NCBI RefSeq assembly: GCF_003201955.1 | Contig: NZ_QJJM01000010.1 | Coordinates: forward strand, 103,217-167,216 | Reading direction: 5' to 3' | Length of the DNA stretch: 64,000 nt | From: Blastomonas natatoria | GTDB taxonomy: Bacteria; Pseudomonadota; Alphaproteobacteria; Sphingomonadales; Sphingomonadaceae | Part shown: in pieces, positions 18,061 through 25,782 of the stretch | Layout of the letters: each line of letters begins with the position of its first letter | Position numbering within the stretch: position 1 is the stretch's first letter | Program-made: the position numbers and the translations under genes | Notes under the pieces: generated by a model | Seen by the model: only the letters and a program-made list of their open reading frames with translations | Databases searched by the model: none | Told to the model about the DNA's origin: nothing

Positions 18061-18422
18061 GGGGTTTCTCCTCTGTCACCCGGCCCGACAGGGAAGATAC
18101 GAGGGCACAGGCACGTCCGTTCCCTGCATGCAAAAATGCCAGACCAAGCTCGAATGGCGCGGCGTTCGGTGTTCGGATTCCAGGACAGCTGTTCCGTTGC
18201 GTTTGCTGATTGAGCAACGCGAGAATAAGACATTGCCGCAAGGATCAGCTCTATTCATTGTTACTCAAGCATAATTTGGCGTTAACCCAAAATTCAGCGC
18301 TTTGCGTAACTATGTCGCGCATTCGCTATTCCAGACAGCCTTCAGAAAAGCTGAGGCTCATGACACTTTCCCCGATGATGTCGGGAACCGGGCGATCTGG
18401 CTGGCGCGAAAGGGCAGGACAG
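18061..18422. other. Divergent intergenic region between stress gene and chemoreceptor
   Basis: About 360 bases with no convincing gene. The left part carries the EcfG-type promoter of the minus-strand stress gene. The right part (about 18230-18330) is more AT-rich and may hold the promoter of the chemoreceptor. A short in-frame upstream extension of the chemoreceptor is possible from an ATG at 18360. Confidence 0.6.
18098..18123 (-). promoter_or_regulatory. EcfG-type (general stress response) promoter
   Basis: On the minus strand GGAAC (18123-18119) and CGTA (18101-18098) are separated by exactly 17 bases, close to the alphaproteobacterial EcfG consensus GGAAC-N16/17-CGTT. The predicted start of transcription lies about 30 bases before the stress-protein ATG. 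The same arrangement recurs at 44829-44853. Confidence 0.65.
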
Positions 18423-20231
18423 ATGCAGATCGGCAAGGCCACGCTGGCAGGGACCGGCGTCATTTTCGCTACCGTAGCGGCTGCTGCGCTTTTCGTAGGC
18501 GCGGCGATGGCCACCATCAGTGTCGGCGGCCCGATCTCGAACGACAATCAGCAGGCGTCCGATCTTGTCGCGGATATCTTGCCGCCACCGGTCTATATTC
18601 TCGAATCCTATCTTGAGGCGAGACTGGCCATGGCCGAGCCTCAGCAGTTCGATCATCATGCCGCACGGCTGAAAAAGCTGCACAGTGAGTTCGACGCGCG
18701 CCAGAGACACTGGGCGGCATCCACCCTGCCCGATGACCTGAAGGCTCAGGTGCACAATGTCGACGCCCCTGCCCGCCGCTTCTATACCGAGCTCGAACAG
18801 CGATTTCTGCCCAGCCTGAAACGCGGCGACGAGGTGGCCGCGCGGCAGAGCGTCCGGCGGCTGGCCGGCGCCTATGCCGATCACCGGCGCGAGATCGACC
18901 GGCTGGTCGAGCAGACCTCCATCTATCAGGCCGCAACGCGGCAAGCCGGCGACAGCTATGTCACCATGGCGTTTGTCGCGATGGCCGTGGCGGGGCTCAT
19001 CCTGCTGCTCGTGCTGGCCGCAGCCAATCTGCTGCTGCGCCGCCATCTGGTCGATCCGTTGAAGGCCGTGTCCGGGGTCATGTGGCGCATGGCCGAGGGC
19101 GACCTCGGGGCCGAGGCCAGGCTCGACAAGCCGATGGATGAAATCGCAGACATGATGCGCGCGATCGAGGTCTTCCGCAAATCCTCGCAGGCCTGCCTCG
19201 CCGCCGACGTCCAGGCTGGTGTGGTGCGCGAGCTGACCATGGGGCTCGAGGCGCTCGCCAGTCGCAACCTGGCCTATCGCATCGCTGCGGCCTTTCCGCC
19301 CGAGTTCGAACCACTGCGGATCAGTTTCAACAGCGCGACCGAAACCTTGTGCAGCGTGGTCACCCGGACTGCTTCCTCGGCCAGCAATGTGCTCAACGGA
19401 TCGGCCGAGATCCGATCGGCCTCGGGCGATCTGGCGCAGCGTACCGAGCAGCAGGCGGCGAATATCGAGGAAAGCGCCGCCGCGATGCGTGAGGTCACCG
19501 GCATGGTGCAACAGACCGCGAAGAATGCCTTCGATGTCGGCCAGCAGGTGTCCGACGCGCACGGCAGCGCGACCGAGGGCGGCATCGTCGTCACGCGCGC
19601 GGTCGAGGCGATGGGGCATATCCAGAAGTCTGCCAACGAGATCACCAGCATCATCGATGTCATCGACGGCATCGCCTTCCAGACCAATCTGCTCGCGCTC
19701 AACGCCGGGGTGGAAGCCGCGCGCGCCGGCGAATCGGGCAAGGGATTTGCGGTCGTCGCCAACGAGGTCCGCGCACTCGCACAGCGTTCCGCCGACGCCG
19801 CCAGCGACATCAAGGCGCTGATCGGCGCATCGCACGCATCGGTGGCCGAAGGTGTGGCGCTGGTCGACGAAACCGGTACCGTTCTGATGCGGATCGGCGA
19901 GCGCGTCGCCGCGATCAACGACCGCATCGCCGAGATCGCCGATTCCGCCCAGGCTCAGGCGCTGCGGCTGCAGCAGGTCAACCAGGCGGTGAGCGACATG
20001 GACAAGATGACGCAGCAGAATGCCGCAATGGTCGAACAGTCCAACGCCGCCGCACGCAGCCTTGCCGACGAGGCGAACGACCTTGCAAGGCTGGTCGAAG
20101 GCTTCGACACCGGCCAGCGCGCCAGCCGCCCAGCTTCGCGCCCTGCCCATGCGAACCATCGGCCTGCGCTGGTGACCGGCAATCTGGCGCTGAAGGCGGA
20201 TCCCGATAACGAGAGCTGGTCCAGCTTCTGA
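18423..20231 (+). CDS. Methyl-accepting chemotaxis protein
   Basis: A 602-residue transmembrane chemoreceptor. After a first helix (about residues 7-35) comes a helical periplasmic sensor of roughly 140 residues, a second helix at about 179-207, a HAMP domain (RRHLVDPLKAVSGVMWRMAEGDL), and a long cytoplasmic coiled coil with the conserved tip IAFQTNLLALNAGVEAARAGE and VVANEVRALAQRSADAA. The protein ends ESWSSF, similar to the xWxxF tether used by CheR/CheB. ATG 18423 follows a GGCAGGA site; ATG 18360 would add 21 residues. No che genes are nearby, so it is an orphan receptor with unknown ligand. Confidence 0.9.
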   Translation: MQIGKATLAGTGVIFATVAAAALFVGAAMATISVGGPISNDNQQASDLVADILPPPVYILESYLEARLAMAEPQQFDHHAARLKKLHSEFDARQRHWAASTLPDDLKAQVHNVDAPARRFYTELEQRFLPSLKRGDEVAARQSVRRLAGAYADHRREIDRLVEQTSIYQAATRQAGDSYVTMAFVAMAVAGLILLLVLAAANLLLRRHLVDPLKAVSGVMWRMAEGDLGAEARLDKPMDEIADMMRAIEVFRKSSQACLAADVQAGVVRELTMGLEALASRNLAYRIAAAFPPEFEPLRISFNSATETLCSVVTRTASSASNVLNGSAEIRSASGDLAQRTEQQAANIEESAAAMREVTGMVQQTAKNAFDVGQQVSDAHGSATEGGIVVTRAVEAMGHIQKSANEITSIIDVIDGIAFQTNLLALNAGVEAARAGESGKGFAVVANEVRALAQRSADAASDIKALIGASHASVAEGVALVDETGTVLMRIGERVAAINDRIAEIADSAQAQALRLQQVNQAVSDMDKMTQQNAAMVEQSNAAARSLADEANDLARLVEGFDTGQRASRPASRPAHANHRPALVTGNLALKADPDNESWSSF

Positions 20232-20268
20232 CGGGCGCAGGCACCGCGCGCGCGTCTTTCGAGGAACT

Positions 20269-20282
20269 TTGACCTCCATCAA
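20269..20282. promoter_or_regulatory. FNR-type box upstream of hemN
   Basis: TTGACCTCCATCAA matches TTGAT-N4-ATCAA with one mismatch, the same C-for-T change as the box before ccoN. It lies 34 bases before the hemN ATG, so if it activates, the transcript must start very close to the start codon; repression is the alternative. Confidence 0.75.
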
Positions 20283-20316
20283 TGTTGCCCGACGCCGAAC
20301 GGCATAATCTGCGGGC

Positions 20317-21660
20317 ATGTGGACATATCACCCCGATCTGCTCAGCCGCCCCGTGCCGCGCTACACGAGCTATCCGACCGCGGCCGATTTCGGCGAGGAT
20401 GTGGGGGCTCAGCAGTATATGCACGCGCTCGATGCGGTGGAATCGGGAGCCCCTCTCTCGCTCTATGTCCACATACCCTATTGCGAGCAGATCTGCTGGT
20501 ATTGCGGCTGCAACACCGGCGCGGCCAATCGCAAGCACCGGCTGACCGATTATCTGACCGCCCTGCGCGCCGAGATCGCGATGGTCGCCAAGAGGCTGGG
20601 CGGGCGCGGTCGCGTGAAGCATATCGCCTTTGGCGGGGGCAGCCCCAATGCCATCGCGCCGGTCGAGTTCGTGCGCCTGCTCGACCGGATCATGACGGTG
20701 TTCGATTGCTCTCGCCCCGAAGTGTCGATCGAGATCGACCCGCGCAACTTCTCCTCGGAATGGGCGCTGGTGCTGGCATCGTCGCGGGTCGGCCGGGTGA
20801 GCATGGGGGTACAGACCTTCGCGCCGCATATCCAGGCGGCGATCGGCCGCATCCAGCCGCTCGACCATATCGAGACCGCGATGACCAGCCTCAGGATGCG
20901 CGGGATCGACGCGATCAATTTCGACCTGATGTACGGCCTGCCCGGCCAGCATCTCGACGATCTCGATGCGACGCTGCAGCAGACGATCCGCCTTGCGCCC
21001 AGCCGTATCGCGCTGTTCGGCTATGCCCATCTTCCCGATCTGATTCCGCGGCAGAAGCGGATCGATGCACGCGACCTGCCCGATGATCGCGAGCGGTTCG
21101 AACAGGCGGCCTATGGCTATCTGACGCTCACCCAGGCGGGCTATGTCCCTGTCGGCTTCGATCATTTCGCGCTGCCGCATGACCCGCTCGCCATTGCCGC
21201 GCGCGAAAGCCGCGTGAACCGCAATTTCCAGGGTTTCACCCATGACGGCGCGTCGACGCTGCTGGGCTTCGGGGCCAGCGCGATCAGCATCTTCCCCGAT
21301 CTGATCGTGCAGAACGAGAAGAACGCGGGCCCCTATCGCAAGCTGGTGAGTGAGGGCCGCCTGACGCCGACGCGCGGCGTCGCGCTCAATGCAGACGATA
21401 TCCGCCGCGGCGACATCATCAACGCGCTGCTGTGCCGGGGCCGCGCGAGCCTGAATGACGAGTTCCTCCCTACTGCCCGCGCCGTAATGACCGAGTTCGA
21501 ACGGCGCGGGCTCCTTTTCTGGGAGGATCACGATCTGGTGCTGGCCGAGGGATCGGAACCCTATGCGCGGGTGATCGCCGCGCAGTTCGATGGCTTTCGC
21601 GGGCAAATTCATCCGCATGGCGGAGCCCAGCGCTTGCATTCCGCAGCGCCAGCCTGTTGA
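20317..21660 (+). CDS. hemN: Oxygen-independent coproporphyrinogen III oxidase
   Basis: A radical-SAM enzyme that decarboxylates coproporphyrinogen III to protoporphyrinogen IX without oxygen, supplying heme at low oxygen. The 447-residue length and RPVPRYTSYPTA N-terminus are those of true HemN rather than the shorter HemW. The cluster motif is C56-x3-C60-x2-C63, followed by Gly-Cys65, then FGGGSPN and DLMYGLPGQ. An FNR-type box just upstream and the neighbouring cbb3 operon fit a microaerobic heme-supply role. The C-terminal 25 residues are poorly conserved in appearance. Confidence 0.95.
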   Translation: MWTYHPDLLSRPVPRYTSYPTAADFGEDVGAQQYMHALDAVESGAPLSLYVHIPYCEQICWYCGCNTGAANRKHRLTDYLTALRAEIAMVAKRLGGRGRVKHIAFGGGSPNAIAPVEFVRLLDRIMTVFDCSRPEVSIEIDPRNFSSEWALVLASSRVGRVSMGVQTFAPHIQAAIGRIQPLDHIETAMTSLRMRGIDAINFDLMYGLPGQHLDDLDATLQQTIRLAPSRIALFGYAHLPDLIPRQKRIDARDLPDDRERFEQAAYGYLTLTQAGYVPVGFDHFALPHDPLAIAARESRVNRNFQGFTHDGASTLLGFGASAISIFPDLIVQNEKNAGPYRKLVSEGRLTPTRGVALNADDIRRGDIINALLCRGRASLNDEFLPTARAVMTEFERRGLLFWEDHDLVLAEGSEPYARVIAAQFDGFRGQIHPHGGAQRLHSAAPAC

Positions 21661-21724
21661 GCTTGAACCCTTGAGGCTGCAGACCCGCGAATCAGCGGGG
21701 ATCGGCGGCAAAGGGGGACTGGCC

Positions 21725-22357
21725 ATGACGGAATCGCAAGCAGCATCGAACTATGCGGGCGTGTTCGGCAACCGCATCGGTTTCGGCAAAAGCCCCGCCC
21801 TGCTGCTGATCGATTTCGTCCAGGCCTATTTCGATCCGGATTGCCCGTTGTTTGCTGACGTCGACGATGCGCTGGCGAGCGCGATCCGCGTGCGCGATGC
21901 CGCCCGTGCGGCGGGCGTCCCGATCATCTATACCAATGTCGTCTATCACCCCAGCATGGTCGATGGCGGCCGCTTCAAGCAGAAGACGCCGCTGCTCGAG
22001 GTGTTCAAGGCAGGATCACCGATGGGCGCCTGGCCGCAGGGGCTGGAGCCGAATGCGGACGAGTTGGTGATCTCCAAGCAATATCCGAGCGCGTTTTTCG
22101 GCACCTCGCTCGCCGCGACGCTGACCGCGATGGGCGTCGATACGGTGCTGCTCACCGGGCTTTCCACCAGCGGCTGCGTGCGCGCGACCTGTGTCGACAC
22201 CTCAAGCCACGGCTTCATCCCCATCGTCATCGCGGATGCGTGCGGCGACCGGCACCAGGCCCCGCACGAGGCCAACCTGTTCGACATGGACGCAAAATAT
22301 GCCGATGTGGTGCGCGAGGCCGAGGCGCTGGACTATCTGGCCGGGCTGAAAGGTTGA
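21725..22357 (+). CDS. Isochorismatase-family amidohydrolase (N-carbamoylsarcosine amidase / maleamate amidohydrolase type)
   Basis: A 210-residue cysteine hydrolase with the complete family triad: Asp30 (LLLIDFVQAYF), Lys118 (LVISKQYPSAF) and Cys151 (LTGLSTSGCVRATCVD). Sequence character is that of the N-carbamoylsarcosine amidohydrolase branch, which also contains maleamate amidohydrolase; both release ammonia from a small amide. The ATG at 21725 follows AAGGGGGACTGG, a good ribosome-binding site, whereas earlier starts overlap hemN. It lies next to HyuA/HyuB-type genes, which open cyclic amides, so a ring-opening then amide-cleavage sequence is plausible. Confidence 0.85.
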   Translation: MTESQAASNYAGVFGNRIGFGKSPALLLIDFVQAYFDPDCPLFADVDDALASAIRVRDAARAAGVPIIYTNVVYHPSMVDGGRFKQKTPLLEVFKAGSPMGAWPQGLEPNADELVISKQYPSAFFGTSLAATLTAMGVDTVLLTGLSTSGCVRATCVDTSSHGFIPIVIADACGDRHQAPHEANLFDMDAKYADVVREAEALDYLAGLKG

Positions 22358-22384
22358 GTTGACCTTCACCTGCCAACCCCTTCC

Positions 22385-22465
22385 CGTCACCCCCGCGAAA
22401 GCGGGGGTCCCGCTTGTACGCAAGGTACAGAAAGAAGCGGGATTCCCGCTTTCGCGGGAATGACG
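22385..22465. repeat. Extragenic palindromic repeat, copy 2
   Basis: CGTCACCCCCGCGAAAGCGG on the left and TTTCGCGGGAATGACG on the right form a large stem around a short variable centre. It separates the convergent amidohydrolase and CoA-transferase genes and may serve as a bidirectional transcript end. Confidence 0.85.
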
Positions 22466-22481
22466 AGGCACCCGGACGGAA

Positions 22482-23693
22482 TCAGATCGCCCCTGCCGCC
22501 TTCAGATTATCGATCGTCTGCTGGTCCATGCCGAGTAGCCTGCCATAGATCTCGTCATTATGCTCGCCGATGCTCTGCGGCGCGAGGCTGCGGATTCCGC
22601 TTGGCGTATCGGACAGCTTGGGGAAGCTGTTCTGCATCGCGAACCTGCCCCAGCGCGGGCTCTCCACCTCGACCAGGGCCTCGCGCGCCTTGAAATGCTC
22701 GTCCTCCAGCATGTCGGCCGCGCCGTAGATCCTGCCCGCCGGCACGCTGTATTCGATCATCAGCGCCTCGACCTCGGCCACGGTCAGCGTCCTCGTCCAG
22801 GCCTCGATCAGACCATCGAGCTCCTTCTGGTGCTGGCCGCGCGCGACATGGCTGACATAGCGCGGATCGGTTGCGAGTTCGGGCCGCCCCATCGCCTGGC
22901 ACAGACGGGCGAACACCGCATCCTGATTGGCGCCGATCAGATATTCGCCATCGCTGCACTGATAGACGTTGCTCGGCGCGATGCCTTCGAGGATCGATCC
23001 GGTCCGCCTGCGGACATGGCCGCTGACCATATATTCGGGCACCAGGCTTTCCATGACCTGCAGCACCGCTTCATAGAGCGCACTGTCAACGACCTGGCCC
23101 TTGCCGGTCCGCTCGCGGGCATGGAGCGCGGCGAGCGCGCCCATGCAGCCATAGGTCGCCGCGAGACTGTCGCCGATCGACACGCCCATGCGGCTGGGCG
23201 GACGATCGGGATCGCCGACGATCGCGCGCCAGCCGCCCATCGCCTCGCCGATGCCGCCAAAGCCGGCACGCGATGAATAGGGGCCGGTCTGACCGTAGCC
23301 CGAGACGCGCACGATGATCAGGCGCGGGTTGATGGCGTGCAGCGCATCGGGGCCCAGCCCCCATTTCTCGATCGTGCCGGGCTTGAAATTCTCGATCAGG
23401 ATGTCGGCATGTGCAGCGAGCTTGCGCACGATCTCCTGCCCTTCGGCGATGCGCAGATTGGCGCTCACCGACTTCTTGTTGCGCGAGACGACCTCCCACC
23501 ACAATTTGTGCTCGCCATGGCCCCAGTTGCGCATGGGATCGCCGCCGCCCTTGCCGTCGACGGCGGGGGGCTCGACCTTGATCACTTCTGCCCCCATGTC
23601 GCCGAGCAGCTGGCCGCAGAACGGGCCTGCGATCAACTGTCCCAGTTCGACGACACGAATCCCGGCCAATGCCCCCCGGTTTTCCTGGCTCAT
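22482..23693 (-). CDS. Class III CoA-transferase (CaiB/BaiF family)
   Basis: A 403-residue family III CoA-transferase, which moves CoA between carboxylic acids through an enzyme-bound anhydride on an aspartate. The N-terminus GIRVVELGQLIAGPFCGQLLGDMGAEVIKVEPP is diagnostic, and the catalytic residue is most likely Asp175 in GVSIGDSLAATYG. ENFKPGTIEKWGLG and RVSGYGQTGPY are also conserved. Twelve bases downstream of hyuB on the same strand, it probably activates an acid produced by the neighbouring hydrolases for cleavage by the HMG-CoA-lyase-like enzyme. Substrates cannot be read from the sequence. Confidence 0.9.
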   Translation of the reverse strand: MSQENRGALAGIRVVELGQLIAGPFCGQLLGDMGAEVIKVEPPAVDGKGGGDPMRNWGHGEHKLWWEVVSRNKKSVSANLRIAEGQEIVRKLAAHADILIENFKPGTIEKWGLGPDALHAINPRLIIVRVSGYGQTGPYSSRAGFGGIGEAMGGWRAIVGDPDRPPSRMGVSIGDSLAATYGCMGALAALHARERTGKGQVVDSALYEAVLQVMESLVPEYMVSGHVRRRTGSILEGIAPSNVYQCSDGEYLIGANQDAVFARLCQAMGRPELATDPRYVSHVARGQHQKELDGLIEAWTRTLTVAEVEALMIEYSVPAGRIYGAADMLEDEHFKAREALVEVESPRWGRFAMQNSFPKLSDTPSGIRSLAPQSIGEHNDEIYGRLLGMDQQTIDNLKAAGAI

Positions 23694-23705
23694 CTCACCC
23701 GTCCC

Positions 23706-25583
23706 TTATTCTGCAGCAATGGCGTAATTGGCCCAGCGCGGCTGGATCGGCGCGGGCAGCCCGGTTTCGGCCTCGCAATGGGCGCGCAAGGTCTCGATTC
23801 CCGGGCCATAGTCGAACAGCGCCAACTCGCCGCGACCGGCGCGCATCTCCGACCGCAGTGCCTCGGTCGCGGCCGGATCGACCACACCCTCGCTGTCTGC
23901 AACCACGCCATAGGCCTTGGCGCCGGTCGGCGTGACCAGACCCTGGCGGATTTCCTTGCCCACCAGCTCGGGATCGCGCTCGAGCGGGTCGCCCCAGCCG
24001 CCGCCACCCCAGGTGATGAAGTGCAGGACATCGCCCGCTTCGATGGCGACATCCTCCACCTTGTTGCCGACGATGGTTTGCGTGCCATCGGGCTTTTCTA
24101 GGATCTTGCGCGCGCGGGCGCCCGGCTTGCCGCCATTGACGCCCCAGGGCGGCACGAACCAGCGATCGTCATGGATCGCGATGACGCCCGGCTCGAGGAA
24201 GCGATAGGTCATCACGATGCCGTTGCCGCCGCGATGCAGCCCGGCGCCGCCGCTGTCCGCGACGGTCTCGTAGCGTTCGATGACGAGCGGGAAATAGCGT
24301 TCCAGAAACTCGTTGGGCACGTTGGTAAAGCCCGGCCACAGCGAATGGCCATCGGGCCCGTCGCCCATCGGACGGCCCGGAATGCCGCCAAAGCCGATCT
24401 GGAACAGCTGGAACCACTCACCCTTCCTGTCGGTGCCCGCATAGAACAGGTGCGGCGATGACGAGAAGCCTGCGGCGTTGAGGAATTCGGGCGTCTTCTG
24501 ACCGAGCAGCCCGCCAAGGATGTCGAAGATACGGCCCAGCGCATGGGTGCGGCCCGACAGTGCGGCGGGATAGCGGGGCTTCAGCAGCGAGCCATCCGGA
24601 ATGCGCACCTCGATCAGATCGTAGAACCGGTCGTTGAACAGGATCTGCGGATCGAACACCATGATCATGTAGATGCCGAAGAACATCTTGAACATGTTCT
24701 CGTTGAGCAGGAAGTTGATCGAGGCCTGGCTCTGCGGGTCGGTTCCGTCGAAATCGAGGATGACGGTATCGCCCTTGCGCCACATGGTGCATTTCAACTT
24801 GTAAGGGCCATAGCCCATGCCGTCGTCGCAGATATAATCCTCGAAGCTCACCGGCTCCTCGCTGATCGCCTGGGCGAGCAGCGTCTTCATAGCGCGGTGG
24901 TTGCGCGCCAGCAGCTCCTGCGTCGCCGAGACATAGGTATCGACACCGAATCGCTCGCTCATCTCGATCACGCGGCGCGCGGCGACGCGGCACGAGGCGA
25001 TCAGCGCGTTGAGGTCCGCCGCGCACCAGGCAGGCGTACGGCTCTGGTGCAGCACCAGCTTGACCAGATCCTCGTTATAGACGCCCTTCTTCCAGATCTT
25101 CACCGGCGGAATGCGCACGCCTTCCTGGAAGATGTTGGTGGCATCGATCGGCATCGATCCGGGCACCTTGCCGCCGATATCACTCTGATGGCCGAACATC
25201 GCGGTATAGGCGAGCAGGCGGCCGTCCTTGAACACCGGCAGCAGCACCAGCCAGTCGTTGCAATGGCTGATCGCGCCGCCGACCGAATAGGGGTCGGACA
25301 GGAAAATCATGTCGCCATCCTCGAGCGTGCCGTCATAGCCCTCGAGAAAGCCGCCGATAAAGCTGCCGAACTGGCCGACGATCATCCGCCCCTCATGGTC
25401 GGCGATCAGCGGAAAGGCATCGCCCTGTTCGCGGATGCCCGGCGACATGGCCGTGCGCACCAGCGTCGCGTCCATTTCGATCCGCGCATTGCGCAGGGCG
25501 TTTTCGATGATGTCGAGCGTGACCGGATCGATCGCCTTTTTCTCGAACGGGGCGGTGTTGGTCTGGATGATGGTTGCGGGCAT
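23706..25583 (-). CDS. Hydantoinase/oxoprolinase B-subunit (HyuB-type)
   Basis: A 625-residue member of the hydantoinase B / oxoprolinase / acetone-carboxylase-alpha family. It begins DPVTLDIIENALRNARIEMDATLVRTAMSPGIREQGDAF, a typical family opening, and continues with FLSDPYSVGGAISHCNDW and VGGKVPGSMPIDATNIFQEG. It should form a complex with the HyuA-type protein encoded just upstream and catalyse an ATP-dependent opening of a cyclic amide (as N-methylhydantoinase or 5-oxoprolinase) or a carboxylation. A 200-base repeat element separates the two subunit genes, which is unusual for obligate partners. Confidence 0.88.
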   Translation of the reverse strand: MPATIIQTNTAPFEKKAIDPVTLDIIENALRNARIEMDATLVRTAMSPGIREQGDAFPLIADHEGRMIVGQFGSFIGGFLEGYDGTLEDGDMIFLSDPYSVGGAISHCNDWLVLLPVFKDGRLLAYTAMFGHQSDIGGKVPGSMPIDATNIFQEGVRIPPVKIWKKGVYNEDLVKLVLHQSRTPAWCAADLNALIASCRVAARRVIEMSERFGVDTYVSATQELLARNHRAMKTLLAQAISEEPVSFEDYICDDGMGYGPYKLKCTMWRKGDTVILDFDGTDPQSQASINFLLNENMFKMFFGIYMIMVFDPQILFNDRFYDLIEVRIPDGSLLKPRYPAALSGRTHALGRIFDILGGLLGQKTPEFLNAAGFSSSPHLFYAGTDRKGEWFQLFQIGFGGIPGRPMGDGPDGHSLWPGFTNVPNEFLERYFPLVIERYETVADSGGAGLHRGGNGIVMTYRFLEPGVIAIHDDRWFVPPWGVNGGKPGARARKILEKPDGTQTIVGNKVEDVAIEAGDVLHFITWGGGGWGDPLERDPELVGKEIRQGLVTPTGAKAYGVVADSEGVVDPAATEALRSEMRAGRGELALFDYGPGIETLRAHCEAETGLPAPIQPRWANYAIAAE

Positions 25584-25600
25584 CAGAGTATCTCCAAATG

Positions 25601-25766
25601 CCCCTCTCCCTTTGCGGGAGAGGGTTGCGAAGTCTTGGCGACGAAGGAGCTTAGACGGAGCTGGGTGAGGGGGCGGCGACGCTCGCGCAGCGCAAGGCCC
25701 CCTCTGAGACTTGCTAGGCAGCGAGCTGCCAAGCCAAGTCTTTTCTCTCCCGTGAAGGGAGAGAAG
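25601..25766. repeat. Hairpin-flanked intergenic repeat between hyuA and hyuB
   Basis: The element opens with CTCTCCCTTTGCGGGAGAG and closes with TTCTCTCCCGTGAAGGGAGA, two short hairpins facing each other around about 125 bases. The architecture resembles the element at 48981-49114, though the sequence differs. No coding capacity is evident. Confidence 0.65.
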
Positions 25767-25782
25767 TTTTCCGCGTTCCCCG

